Shown one piece after another: positions 25,171 through 34,568 of a stretch of 64,000 nt of DNA. Source of the DNA: CAJXSN01 sp947492235. GTDB lineage: Bacteria; Pseudomonadota; Alphaproteobacteria; Sphingomonadales; Sphingomonadaceae. Where the stretch lies: NCBI RefSeq assembly GCF_042492175.1, contig NZ_CP170453.1:2728001-2792000 (forward strand), written 5' to 3'. Position 1 is the first letter of the stretch. Every line of letters starts with the position of its first letter. The translations under genes were made by a program, and so were the position numbers. The notes below the pieces were generated by a model. It worked only from the letters and a program-made list of their open reading frames with translations. It did not search any database and was not told where the DNA came from.

Positions 25171-25653
25171 ATGACTTATGACGAGAACAAGTCCGACGAC
25201 CTGAAGCAGGATTTCTGGCAGGCACTGGCGGATTCGCCTTTTGTCTTCCTCGAACGCAAGAGCCAACCGGAAGAAGCCGTCGTCATGACCGCGCAGCTCG
25301 ACAAGGATGCCGACAGCGCGATCTGGTTCTTCACCACCAAGGATCACAGTCTCGCCAATCTCGGCCCCGCAATCGCGACCTTCGCCGCCAAGGGCCACGA
25401 TCTCTTCGCCCGCTTCGAAGGCACGCTGGTCAAGGAAACGAGCCGCGAGCGCCTCGACAAGCAGTGGAGCAACATGGTCGAAGCATGGTTCCCCGGCGGC
25501 AAAGACGACCCCAACCTGCTGATGCTGCGCATGGATCTCGGCAAAGCCGAAATCTGGAACAGTGATCTGGGCGTGCTGACCACCGCCAAGATGCTAATGG
25601 GCAAAGATGTCCGCGACGAAGCCCGCGAAGAGCACGTCGAAACCGCGCTCTAA
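25171..25653 (+). CDS. General stress protein, pyridoxamine 5'-phosphate oxidase-like (FMN-binding split barrel)
   Basis: A 160-residue cytoplasmic protein of the split-barrel flavin-binding fold (general stress protein 26 type). Blocks include SPFVFLERK, AVVMTAQLD, AIWFFTTKDH, DLFARFEGTL and a central WSNMVEAWFPGGKDDPNLLMLRMD, which is typical of this group. Members bind flavin and are often induced by stress; the substrate is unknown. The ribosome site AAGGAGAT is strong. A perfect EcfG promoter lies upstream and a good intrinsic terminator downstream, so this is a one-gene transcript of the general stress regulon. Confidence 0.9.
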   Translation: MTYDENKSDDLKQDFWQALADSPFVFLERKSQPEEAVVMTAQLDKDADSAIWFFTTKDHSLANLGPAIATFAAKGHDLFARFEGTLVKETSRERLDKQWSNMVEAWFPGGKDDPNLLMLRMDLGKAEIWNSDLGVLTTAKMLMGKDVRDEAREEHVETAL

Positions 25654-25675
25654 GCGACAGAATATACCTACCAAA

Positions 25676-25710
25676 AGGGCCGCTCCTCACGGGGCGGCCC
25701 TCTTTGTTTT
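25676..25710 (+). terminator. Intrinsic terminator after the stress protein gene
   Basis: AGGGCCGC (25676-25683) pairs perfectly with GCGGCCCT (25694-25701), followed by CTTTGTTTT. It lies between two convergent genes. Confidence 0.85.
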
Positions 25711-25720
25711 GCCTTGGGGT

Positions 25721-27145
25721 CTAACCCAGAACGCTGGGGAACAGCCCTGTCACCAGAATGATGCTCACAGCCAGCGGACACAGCCAAGCAAGCAGGAACC
25801 GCCAGACAGCGAACGCACCACCCGAAAGACCCGTGGTCGTCTCCAGCAGCCTGCGATCAGCCTTCCACCCGACAAACAACGAGGCAGCCAGCGCGCCAAG
25901 CGGCAGCATCACCTTGCCCGTGAAACCATCCACCGTGTCGAGAATATCTGTCTCTGCAAAGATCGACCAGAAGCCGAGCGGACGCACATCAGAGAGGACA
26001 TTGTAGCCCAGCAGGCAGAAGATCCCGATCACGAATGCCGAACCGCCAAAGACCAGCGCGGAGGTCGTCCGCGACCATCCCATCTGCCCGACGCCCCAGG
26101 CGGTCGGAACCTCGAGCAGAGAAATCGAACTGGTCACCGCAGCAACCAGAATGAGCACGAAAAACAGCAGGCCGATCAACGATCCCGCCGGCATGGATTC
26201 AAATGCGAAAGGCAACGTCTGGAAAACCAGCGTCGGCCCGGCAGCGGGGTCCAGCCCGACCGCAAACACGATCGGGAAAATCATCAGACCGGCAAGCAGC
26301 GCCACACCCGTATCGGCAAAGGCAATCGCCACAGCGGTGGAGCCAAGCTTGGTGCCCTCACGGATATACGATCCGTAGGTGATGATCCCCGCAACGCCCA
26401 AGGAAAGCGAGAATAGAGCCTGACCCAGCGCAGAGTTCATCACCTCAGGTGTCAGCTTGGACCAATCGGGCGTGAACAGAAACGCTGCCGCCTCGCCCAC
26501 ATCGCCGACAATCGCGCCGTAAATCGTAATCGAGATGAGCAGAACGAAAAACGCCGGCATCAGCCATGTCGCGGCTTTCTCGATCCCGCCGCTGATCCCG
26601 CGCGCCACGATAAACAACGTCACGCCCATAAATGCGAAATGCATCGCCAGAAGAAGCGTCGGATTGGCGAAAAGGTCGCCCATCCGGCCCGCAATCTGCT
26701 CCTGACTCTCACCCGCGAGAGCGCCGCGGAACGGGTCGCCTGCCATCAGCGCACTGCCGAAATCGGCAGCAAACACCCCGACATAATACAGCACCCATCC
26801 GGCCACGACCGAGTAGAAAGAGACGATCAGGAACGCGGCCATGGCGCCTAGGCCGCCAAACAGCCACCAACGCTCGGATACACGCGACTCCCGCGCGACA
26901 ACCTTGATCGAGCCGACCGCATCGGTCTGCCCTGCCCGGCCAATGAATATCTCGGCCAGCAGCAGCGGCAGGCCCAGCAGGACCACGCAGCCAATATAGA
27001 AGATCACAAAGGCGCCGCCGCCGCTCTCGCCCGCAAGCGTGGGAAAGCGCCAGAGATTGCCCAGACCCACTGCCGCGCCGATAGCAGCAAGAATGAAGGC
27101 AGACCGGGATGACCAGCCTTCGGCGGTGGACGTTGCAGCAACCAT
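25721..27145 (-). CDS. Sodium-dependent transporter, SNF (neurotransmitter:sodium symporter) family
   Basis: A 474-residue inner-membrane protein of the LeuT/SNF type, which imports amino acids or related solutes with sodium. The diagnostic first helix AAIGAAVGLGNLWRFPTLAG carries the sodium and substrate loop (GLGNLWRFP). Further blocks are SGGGAFVIFYIGC, GIEKAATWLMP and FFSLSLGVAGIITYGSYI-like segments. About 11-12 membrane helices are visible. The substrate cannot be named. It is transcribed away from panB. Confidence 0.92.
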   Translation of the reverse strand: MVAATSTAEGWSSRSAFILAAIGAAVGLGNLWRFPTLAGESGGGAFVIFYIGCVVLLGLPLLLAEIFIGRAGQTDAVGSIKVVARESRVSERWWLFGGLGAMAAFLIVSFYSVVAGWVLYYVGVFAADFGSALMAGDPFRGALAGESQEQIAGRMGDLFANPTLLLAMHFAFMGVTLFIVARGISGGIEKAATWLMPAFFVLLISITIYGAIVGDVGEAAAFLFTPDWSKLTPEVMNSALGQALFSLSLGVAGIITYGSYIREGTKLGSTAVAIAFADTGVALLAGLMIFPIVFAVGLDPAAGPTLVFQTLPFAFESMPAGSLIGLLFFVLILVAAVTSSISLLEVPTAWGVGQMGWSRTTSALVFGGSAFVIGIFCLLGYNVLSDVRPLGFWSIFAETDILDTVDGFTGKVMLPLGALAASLFVGWKADRRLLETTTGLSGGAFAVWRFLLAWLCPLAVSIILVTGLFPSVLG

Positions 27146-27281
27146 TTCTCAAATTCTCCCCGCGCCGGTGCAACCTGGGCACCATGCAAACGCTTCTCTC
27201 CGGCGCTCCATGCAAGAATTCTTGCGCCCCGCCAAGTGGCAGGCTTTGCCTTATCGCAAACGCGCCGCTAATCGGGCGGGT

Positions 27282-28154
27282 ATGTCCACAACCTTCCAGA
27301 TCGACACCTCGACCAGTCGCGCCAATCCGACGCCCGCCCCGATGAAACGCCTGACAGTGCCGCGCATCAGGGCACGCAAGAAGGATGGCGTGACCGAAGA
27401 ACCTCTGGTGATGCTGACGGCCTACACCGCGCGGCAGGCGCAGTTGCTGGACGCGCATTGCGATCTGCTGCTAGTCGGGGATTCGCTGGGGCAGGTCATT
27501 TACGGCTTACCCTCCACTATTCCTGTGACCATGGAAATGATGGCCAATCACGCAGCGGCTGTTGTCCGCGGCAGCTATCACTCTGTCGTAGTGGTCGATA
27601 TGCCGTTCGGTTCCTACGAACAGTCGCCCGAGCAAGCCTTCGAGAACGCCGCCACATTGCTGAAAGCCAGCGGAGCGGCAGCGGTGAAGCTGGAAGGCGG
27701 CGAGGCGATGGCCGAGACTGTCGCCTTCCTCAATTCGCGCGGAATTCCGGTGATGGGTCACGTTGGTCTGACCCCGCAGGCTGTGAATGTTCTCGGCGGC
27801 TATATGGCGCGTGGACGCAGCGATACGGAAGCGGACAAGATCGTCGGCGATGCCAAGGCGCTCGATGAGGCCGGTGCCTTCGCCATTGTGATCGAAGGTG
27901 TTGTCGAACCCATCGCCATCGAGGCCACCAAGGCTGTCACCGCCCCCACAATAGGAATCGGCGCATCGGCGCAATGCGACGGGCAGGTTCTGGTGACCGA
28001 AGACATGCTTGGCATGTTCGAACGCGTGCCACGCTTCGTGAAGAAATATGGCGATATCGCCACCGTCATCTCCGACACTGCGGCCCAATATGCTGGCGAA
28101 GTCCGGGATCGCAGCTTCCCGGGCGAAGAGCAGACCTACCAACCCAAGAAATAG
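27282..28154 (+). CDS. panB: 3-methyl-2-oxobutanoate hydroxymethyltransferase
   Basis: A 290-residue enzyme that transfers a hydroxymethyl group from 5,10-methylene-THF to 2-oxoisovalerate to make ketopantoate, the first step to pantothenate and CoA. Motifs are MLTAYTARQA, LVGDSLGQVIYG (metal-binding Asp), VVVDMPFGSYE, AVKLEGGE, GHVGLTPQ and the PTIGIGASAQCDGQVLV block. The ATG at 27282 gives a usual N-terminus; an 81-residue upstream extension in the same frame overlaps the divergent transporter gene and is rejected. No panC is adjacent. Confidence 0.94.
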   Translation: MSTTFQIDTSTSRANPTPAPMKRLTVPRIRARKKDGVTEEPLVMLTAYTARQAQLLDAHCDLLLVGDSLGQVIYGLPSTIPVTMEMMANHAAAVVRGSYHSVVVVDMPFGSYEQSPEQAFENAATLLKASGAAAVKLEGGEAMAETVAFLNSRGIPVMGHVGLTPQAVNVLGGYMARGRSDTEADKIVGDAKALDEAGAFAIVIEGVVEPIAIEATKAVTAPTIGIGASAQCDGQVLVTEDMLGMFERVPRFVKKYGDIATVISDTAAQYAGEVRDRSFPGEEQTYQPKK

Positions 28155-28201
28155 CGCACTTCGCCGCTCCACCTTTCCGATTGCAAAGATAAGTCCGACT
28201 T

Positions 28202-29275
28202 ATGGCCACGCTGCTGCGTTTCTACACCTTCTCGCTCGCTTTTACCGCCGTCTGCTTTGCGCTGGGCGCATGGTATGGCTGGGCCAGCACAGGCACGCTC
28301 ACAGGCATGCTTTCGCTCCTGTGGATCGTGTTTGTCCTGTCGATTCTGGAGATTTCGCTCAGCTTCGACAACGCCGTCGTCAACGCGACTGTTCTGCGCG
28401 AGATGGACGAGGTGTGGCAGCGGCGCTTTCTGACATGGGGTATCCTGATCGCCGTGTTCGGGATGCGGATCGTGTTCCCGATTGCGATTGTCGCCATCGC
28501 GGCGAATCTGGGACCTGTGGAGGCAATCAACCTCTCGCTCAATGACCCGCAGGAATATGAGCGGATCGTGTCGGGCGCGCATATCGGAATTGCGGGTTTC
28601 GGCGGGGCATTCCTCGCGATGGTCGGGCTTACCTTCTTCTTCGACAGCGACAAGGATGTGCACTGGATTGCCGGGATCGAGCGGGCCATCAACCGGTTCT
28701 CCAGCATTCCGGCGGTGGAAATCGGACTGGTCCTGACGCTGATCTACGCGGTCTCGACAACGCTTGCGCCGGATGATGCGCTGACTTTCATGACTGCCGG
28801 TGTCCTCGGTCTTGTCACCTTTATCGGGGTGCATGCATTGGGCGCGCTGATCGAACAGGCCGAGGCACGCAAGCGGGCGGCGGGCGCTGTGGTCCGCTCC
28901 GGCCTTGGCGGATTTCTCTACCTAGAAGTGCTCGACGCATCGTTCAGTTTCGACGGGGTTATCGGTGCCTTTGCGCTCTCGAACAATATGATCGTGATCG
29001 CCCTCGGCCTGTCCGTCGGCGCGATGTTTGTGCGGTCCATGACCATCCACCTGGTCAAGCAAGGCACCTTGTCCGAGTATCGCTATCTGGAACACGGCGC
29101 GTTCTGGGCGATCATCGCGCTGGGCACCATCATGCTTGTCTCGGCGCGTTGGCATATTCCCGAGACATTCACCGGCCTGATCGGCGCGACCCTGATCGGC
29201 ATCTCGTTGTGGTGGTCTGTGCGGCACAATCGGCGCGCACAAGCTGATGGAGCATCCGAAGCCCAGACGGATTAA
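28202..29275 (+). CDS. DUF475 / TerC-like integral membrane protein
   Basis: A 357-residue membrane protein with about eight to nine helices. Two motifs mark the family: LEISLSFDNAVVNA in the first half and LDASFSFDGVIGAF in the second. They give paired acidic residues within helices, as in TerC/LysE-type metal exporters. A role in metal-ion export has been proposed for related TerC proteins. The exact ion is unknown here. It lies 47 bases after panB on the same strand and converges with the TPR gene. Confidence 0.85.
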   Translation: MATLLRFYTFSLAFTAVCFALGAWYGWASTGTLTGMLSLLWIVFVLSILEISLSFDNAVVNATVLREMDEVWQRRFLTWGILIAVFGMRIVFPIAIVAIAANLGPVEAINLSLNDPQEYERIVSGAHIGIAGFGGAFLAMVGLTFFFDSDKDVHWIAGIERAINRFSSIPAVEIGLVLTLIYAVSTTLAPDDALTFMTAGVLGLVTFIGVHALGALIEQAEARKRAAGAVVRSGLGGFLYLEVLDASFSFDGVIGAFALSNNMIVIALGLSVGAMFVRSMTIHLVKQGTLSEYRYLEHGAFWAIIALGTIMLVSARWHIPETFTGLIGATLIGISLWWSVRHNRRAQADGASEAQTD

Positions 29276-29285
29276 GCAGCCCCTG

Positions 29286-31052
29286 TTAACGACGCGCGAG
29301 GGCCGGACTGTTTTCCAGCTGCTGAGCCTTCGCCAGAGCAGTGCGCGCGACGTCGCTCTCCTCCACCATGGCCAGCGCCTGCAATGCAGCCGGGCTTTGC
29401 GGCAAGATCGATACCGCCCGGTGCGCATAGCGTTTTGCCAGATCGGGGTCCCCCTGCCGCGAGGCAACCACCGCGCGCAAGGACAGAACCTGCGGATCAC
29501 GGGAGAACCCGTGCCTGAGAGCCTGATCAAGTAACGCGGACGCACGGTTCAGGTTGCCCTGATCATAGGCGAATCGAGCGAGCATCGAAGCGAGCTCTCC
29601 ATTCGATGGGTTGCCCGCCAGTTGCGCCTCGGCCAGCGCTACCGCGTCATCGCGCCTGCCAACCGAACGCAGTGCCGCGATCATACGGCGAGCCAATGGC
29701 CAAGGACGGCGAATCCTCGCGGCCGCGTCATAGGCCTGCAAGGCCGGACCGACCTGCCTGCTGGCAAGACGCGCATCACCCAGCAGCGCAAAGGCATCGG
29801 CCGAACCGGGGTACCGGTTCCTGAAAGCTCCGGCTGCGGCCAGAGCGCCCGAACGGTCCCCGTTGACGATGCGGCCGCGCACAAGGGACAAAGCGTCTTG
29901 CCCGTCGCCCACCCCTCGCCTGCTGGTCACGGTAAGGTCCATCGCAGGCTGCATCGCCACCAGGCTCGAATCGCGCGTTTCAGCTGCCAGATCCAACAAT
30001 GCCACAGCCTGATCGCGGTCCCCGACCGCCTCGTGCGCGCGGGCCACGATCACCCGCATATAGGGCGAGGCGCTGAGCAAGCGGGCTTCATCATCGAAGC
30101 GATGGATCAACTCCCTGTGATTGCCCCCAAGCGAGAGGGACCGCGCGAGCAATTCGCGCACCTGCCGGTTTTCGGGCTGCAACCGATTGAGGCGGTCGAA
30201 CGACTGCGCCGCGCTGGCATAATTGCCCTGTTCGATATCGATAACGCCGCCAAGCAGAATACCAGCAGGCACATCGCGGGCAAAATCCCCGCTCCGCATC
30301 AGCAGTTTGCGGGAAAGGGCGAACTCTCCGCCACGCGCGGCCAGCACGGCCTGCAGAAAATAGGCGCGTGGATATCCCCGGTCGATCTCCACCATGCGGC
30401 GCGCGACAGCCAAGCCTTCGCGCGCACGGCCAAGCTCAGCCAGGGTGGCGGAGTAATCGGCGAGTATGTCGAGATTGTCTGGCTGCTTCTCCAGCGCCCG
30501 CTCGAAGAACGGCAATGCGGCTGCCATACCCTCGGCATCCCGCGCCAGCTGTCCGCGCAGAAGCAACGCTTCGGCATTGTCCGGCCCAAGCTCGATGGCT
30601 CGCAAGGCCGCATCGACAGCCTGCGCCTGCTCTCCGCCGCGGTAGCGAAGCCGCGCGATATAGACCCACAGCTCCGCATCGTCGGGCATGAATGCCAGTG
30701 CCCTGTCGAAAGCCGTGCCTGCAGAAGGAAGATTGCCCACCTGCATTTCCAGCTTGCCCAGCATCAGGAAACCGCGCCCGGCGGTTGCGTCAGTAAACTC
30801 CCCTTTGCCGAGCCATTTCCGCGCCTCTGCGATCTGCCCCTGCAAAAGCTCCGCCTCGCCCATGGCGGCGGCTACGGCTTCGCGCGGGCTTCCGTTTTGG
30901 AGCATTTCGCGCAGGGCAAGCTCTGCCCCGAAGCCGTCGCCACTCGCCAAGGCAGCCTGCGCGCGTTCGGGCGGTGGCAATGGCGCCGCCGCCTGTTCGC
31001 AGCCGATCAGGGACAAGGCCCCGGCCAGGGCAAGAAGGCGCAAGGGGGCCAT
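29286..31052 (-). CDS. TPR-repeat lipoprotein, PrsT-like (XrtA/PEP-CTERM system)
   Basis: A 588-residue protein with a lipoprotein signal: hydrophobic start, then LIGC with the lipidated Cys at about residue 18. The rest is a row of tetratricopeptide repeats (for example DAELWVYIARLRYRGGEQAQ, NLDILADYSATLAELGRAREG, GNLNRASALLDQALRHG). It is the last gene of a four-gene operon with a sugar transferase, PrsK-like kinase and PrsR-like regulator, which is the known neighbourhood of PrsT. Typical PrsT is longer (about 900 residues), so the name is given only by context. It probably acts in exopolysaccharide assembly or export at the periplasmic face. Confidence 0.75.
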   Translation of the reverse strand: MAPLRLLALAGALSLIGCEQAAAPLPPPERAQAALASGDGFGAELALREMLQNGSPREAVAAAMGEAELLQGQIAEARKWLGKGEFTDATAGRGFLMLGKLEMQVGNLPSAGTAFDRALAFMPDDAELWVYIARLRYRGGEQAQAVDAALRAIELGPDNAEALLLRGQLARDAEGMAAALPFFERALEKQPDNLDILADYSATLAELGRAREGLAVARRMVEIDRGYPRAYFLQAVLAARGGEFALSRKLLMRSGDFARDVPAGILLGGVIDIEQGNYASAAQSFDRLNRLQPENRQVRELLARSLSLGGNHRELIHRFDDEARLLSASPYMRVIVARAHEAVGDRDQAVALLDLAAETRDSSLVAMQPAMDLTVTSRRGVGDGQDALSLVRGRIVNGDRSGALAAAGAFRNRYPGSADAFALLGDARLASRQVGPALQAYDAAARIRRPWPLARRMIAALRSVGRRDDAVALAEAQLAGNPSNGELASMLARFAYDQGNLNRASALLDQALRHGFSRDPQVLSLRAVVASRQGDPDLAKRYAHRAVSILPQSPAALQALAMVEESDVARTALAKAQQLENSPALARR

Positions 31053-31053
31053 A

Positions 31054-32430
31054 TCAGGCTTGCAGGTCGTACTGCTTCAGCAGATCATACAGCGTCGGGC
31101 GGCTGATCCCCAGCATCCGGGCGGTGCTGGAGATATTCCCCTCGGTCCGCGCCAGCGCATGGCGGATCACCTTGCGGTCCGACTGCTCTCGTGCGGCTTT
31201 CAGATTGAGGACATCGATATCGCCCCCTTCGTCAGTGTCGAGATCGAGATCCTCCGCCCCGACCAGACGCGCATCGGCCATGATGACAGCGCGCTTCACC
31301 CGGTTCTCCAACTCGCGGACATTGCCCGGCCAGCCCCAGCCATCAATCGCCGTTAGCGCATCGGGAGCGAAGCCTTTGACCTGCGGGTTCATCTCCGCAG
31401 CAAAGCGCTGAAGGAACGCTTTCGCGAGCAATGTCGCGTCGCCGGGGCGCTCGGCCAGAGAGGGGATCTTCACAACGATCTCGGCCAAGCGATAGAACAG
31501 GTCCTCGCGGAAGGTTCCTTCGGTGGTCATCACTTCCAAATCCTGATGCGTCGCACAGACGATGCGCACGTCGACATTGATCGGCTTGCGCCCGCCTATC
31601 CGCTCGATCACCCGCTCCTGCAGGAAACGCAGCAGCTTGACCTGAAGCGGGAGCGGAATGTCGCCGACCTCGTCAAGAAAGAGCGTGCCGCCATTGGCCT
31701 GCTCGATCTTGCCCTCGGTCGTTTTAACCGCGCCGGTAAAAGCGCCCTTCTCGTGACCGAACAGCTCGCTTTCGAGAAGGTTCTCAGGGATTGCCGCGCA
31801 ATTGATCGCAACGAACGGCTTGTCGCGCCGGTTGCTGGCATCATGCAGACCGCGCGCGAGCAATTCCTTGCCCGTCCCGCTGGCCCCCAGCAGCATGACA
31901 GAGACATTGGTATCGGCCACCCGTTCGATTGTACGGGCCACCTTAGCCATTTCCGGCGCACCGGTGATCATGGTGCCCAGAACGCGCTTTTCTTCGCCGA
32001 CCTTGCCGGCAAGGCGCGTGTTTTCGGCCTCGATCGCGTGCAGGTTGAAAGCCCGCCGGACGATGAGGCCCAGCGTGTCGATATCGACCGGCTTCTGATA
32101 AAAGTCGTAAGCGCCGCGCGCGATCGCCTCCAGCGCACTGTCCCGCGCGCCATGGCCTGATGCGACCACGACTTTGGTATCCGGCTTGATCGCCATGATC
32201 GCATCGAGCACCGCCAAGCCTTCGCTCACCCCGTCAGGGTCCGGCGGCAGTCCAAGGTCGAGCGTAACAACAGCGGGTTCATCGGCACGCAGCGCAGCAA
32301 TCGCCGCCTCGCGGGTACCGGCGATGACCACGTCAAAGTCCTCATAGGCCCACTTCAATTGCGCCTGCAGGCCTTCGTCATCCTCGACGATCAGCAGCTT
32401 CGGCAGAGTTTTCTCATTGGATTGGGACAT
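31054..32430 (-). CDS. prsR: Sigma-54-type response regulator PrsR (XrtA/PEP-CTERM system)
   Basis: A 458-residue NtrC-family activator. The receiver domain occupies residues 1-125 with Asp58 as phosphorylation site (TLDLGL). The AAA+ domain has Walker A LLGASGTGKE, the sigma-54 contact loop GAFTGA and Walker B GGTLFLDEVGD. A Fis-type helix-turn-helix at the C-terminus reads ISRPTLYDLLKQYDL. The acidic patch EDLDLDTDEGGDID before the HTH is a linker. It follows prsK with a one-base overlap, so the two form a kinase/regulator pair. In relatives the pair activates PEP-CTERM and exopolysaccharide genes with sigma-54. Confidence 0.88.
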   Translation of the reverse strand: MSQSNEKTLPKLLIVEDDEGLQAQLKWAYEDFDVVIAGTREAAIAALRADEPAVVTLDLGLPPDPDGVSEGLAVLDAIMAIKPDTKVVVASGHGARDSALEAIARGAYDFYQKPVDIDTLGLIVRRAFNLHAIEAENTRLAGKVGEEKRVLGTMITGAPEMAKVARTIERVADTNVSVMLLGASGTGKELLARGLHDASNRRDKPFVAINCAAIPENLLESELFGHEKGAFTGAVKTTEGKIEQANGGTLFLDEVGDIPLPLQVKLLRFLQERVIERIGGRKPINVDVRIVCATHQDLEVMTTEGTFREDLFYRLAEIVVKIPSLAERPGDATLLAKAFLQRFAAEMNPQVKGFAPDALTAIDGWGWPGNVRELENRVKRAVIMADARLVGAEDLDLDTDEGGDIDVLNLKAAREQSDRKVIRHALARTEGNISSTARMLGISRPTLYDLLKQYDLQA

Positions 32431-34568
32431 CAGGCTACTTTCTCGATTGGCGTAGTTTGTTGTTCTTCATGGGCACTGGGCGCGCCAAGCAGACCGGCGG
32501 CGGCGGAAAGCGGCAGAATGATCACGAACCGCGTCCCGAGCCCCTTGCGTGAAGTGACTTCCATCCGGCCGCCCATGGCGCGGATCAGCTCGCGCGCTTC
32601 AAACGCTCCGATGCCGAACCCGCCATTCTTCGAAGACACGAAGGGGCGATAGAGCCCGGTACGAATGAACTCGGCATCCATTCCCTCGCCGCTATCGATA
32701 ATCTCGATCCGCGCCTGCAGACCGTCTGTGGTCACTTCGATATTGACCGGCACCCCGGCTTCGCTCGCATCGAAGGCGTTCTGGACAATGTGGATCAGCG
32801 CCTGGGTCAGTGCCTCCTGATGAGCGTGCACAATGCAGTTTTCGGGCGCCGCAATGTCGAGCTGATGGCCGCTTTCGAACCGCTTGCCGACATGTGTCAG
32901 CACCTCGTGAAGCGAGACGGGTTCGGGCGTGCCGTCCTGTCCCGAACGGTATCCGCCCAGGCGGTCAATCAGGTTTTGCAATTTGGCCGATGCCGTTCGC
33001 AAAGTGATCAGCATATCCGCACGAAAGGCGGGCTTCTCGGCGTGGCGCTCTGCATTGCTGGCGAGCAGATTGAGCTGACTGGCCAGATTCTTGATGTCGT
33101 GCATCACGAAGGCAATGCGACGATTGAACTGGTCGAACTGCGCTGATTGGGTGAGCGCCTCATGGCCAGCCTGTTCGGCCAGATAGCTCGCCACCTGGCG
33201 ACCGACCAGCTTGAGAAGATCAAAGTCCTCCCAATCGAGCTCGCGCTCTTCCGCAGGCCGGGCAAGCAGAATCGCACCGACCAGTCGCTCGAAATGCATG
33301 AGCGGCACGATAGCCCAGCAGCGGGCGTCAGCCCGGATCCAGTCCGGCAGATGTGCGCTTTCTCCTGAGCGATCCTTGCCTGCGCGGATTGCATCCACGT
33401 CCACAATGTCGCCTTCGGTCTCCATCACCAGCGCCAGTTCTGCCGGGATCGACGCACCCGGTTCGCTTGCCAGCAACTGACCGACATACCCTGCCTCGAG
33501 AAACCGGCCATCTTCATCGGCCAGAAAAAGCAATGCCGACCGGCTATCGGTAATATCGGCCACCGCCTTGAGGATACGCACATTCAGTGTGCTTTCGGCG
33601 GTGGACTCGCTTCCGATTGTCTCGGTGAAACGCAGCCATTCCTCGCGGTAATCGTAGCGGTGCTGGAAAAAGTGCTTGAGCGCGACGACCTTCACAAGGG
33701 CTCGCACCCGCTGGCTGGGGAGCCAGATCAGCCCCAGCACTATCGCTCCGCTCAAAAGGCCAACCTGTGCGAGCCGTGCGCCGTCCCCGTCAAACAGCGC
33801 CAAAAGCTCTGCCAGCGCGATCATCGCGATCAGATAGCAACCGACCAGCACCAGCGAGATGGTTTGCAGGGCCGCGACACGCGATGGTCGCAGCTGGATC
33901 GGTGCGGCATCGGGCCGCGATCCGAGAATTAATCCCAATGCGCCCAGAGCAAGAACCAGTCCGCGAAAGGCTGCGACCTCCATCGCCGGACCGTCGGCGA
34001 GGAAGGAAATGACGTAGAAATTGAGCTCGAAGGCCCAGATGCCCGCCAGGCCGAAGATAATGGGACGCAACCCGGTGCGGTTCTCTGCCCCTGCGCCGGC
34101 GTACAGATTGTGGACCAGCAAGAGCGCACCCACCGCAACCATCATCCGCAGGATGAAAGACACATGCATGACCATGCTGCCCTCTGGCGCGTAGAGGACG
34201 GTCAGGATCGCCATCATCGCCTGCACCAGCTCCACGCCGACCAGCACGATAACAATCGGCCTGAGGCTAAGGCGCTGTCCGGCTGTATCGAACAGCCGGT
34301 GAATGAGAATGACGAGAGCAATGTTGCGCACCGACTCCGCGATGCAGGACGCCAGCGACCAAGGGCCGGAAGCAGCGACACTGCCCGCCCACATCGCCAT
34401 TGCGAGCAATGCGACAAGCACGGGAATTCTGGCAGGCAGACCGGTCCGCCCGCCACGGATCAGCCACATGGCGGCCAGCCCGCACGCGACAGCCGCTGCA
34501 AAATGCAGCGCCAGCAGCAGAGCTGCGAAAGAGGCGAAGCTCTCCGTCAACGGGCGCCCTCTGACCAC
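32430..34568 (-). CDS. prsK: Histidine kinase PrsK (XrtA/PEP-CTERM system)
   Basis: A 712-residue membrane kinase. Residues 1 to about 290 contain around eight hydrophobic segments. A GAF-like domain follows (about 310-470). The H box is in FVMHDIKNLASQLNLLAS and the ATPase domain shows an N box (HIVQNAFDAS), G1 (DSGEGMD) and a GFGIGAFEAREL block. This layout (long membrane part, GAF, then a compact kinase core with HDIKN) is typical of PrsK. Its start overlaps the sugar transferase gene by 22 bases. Confidence 0.87.
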   Translation of the reverse strand: MVRGRPLTESFASFAALLLALHFAAAVACGLAAMWLIRGGRTGLPARIPVLVALLAMAMWAGSVAASGPWSLASCIAESVRNIALVILIHRLFDTAGQRLSLRPIVIVLVGVELVQAMMAILTVLYAPEGSMVMHVSFILRMMVAVGALLLVHNLYAGAGAENRTGLRPIIFGLAGIWAFELNFYVISFLADGPAMEVAAFRGLVLALGALGLILGSRPDAAPIQLRPSRVAALQTISLVLVGCYLIAMIALAELLALFDGDGARLAQVGLLSGAIVLGLIWLPSQRVRALVKVVALKHFFQHRYDYREEWLRFTETIGSESTAESTLNVRILKAVADITDSRSALLFLADEDGRFLEAGYVGQLLASEPGASIPAELALVMETEGDIVDVDAIRAGKDRSGESAHLPDWIRADARCWAIVPLMHFERLVGAILLARPAEERELDWEDFDLLKLVGRQVASYLAEQAGHEALTQSAQFDQFNRRIAFVMHDIKNLASQLNLLASNAERHAEKPAFRADMLITLRTASAKLQNLIDRLGGYRSGQDGTPEPVSLHEVLTHVGKRFESGHQLDIAAPENCIVHAHQEALTQALIHIVQNAFDASEAGVPVNIEVTTDGLQARIEIIDSGEGMDAEFIRTGLYRPFVSSKNGGFGIGAFEARELIRAMGGRMEVTSRKGLGTRFVIILPLSAAAGLLGAPSAHEEQQTTPIEKVA

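Noticed and set aside
27039..27281. 81-residue N-terminal extension of PanB
   Set aside because: It overlaps the divergent transporter gene and has no PanB likeness; the family N-terminus begins at 27282.
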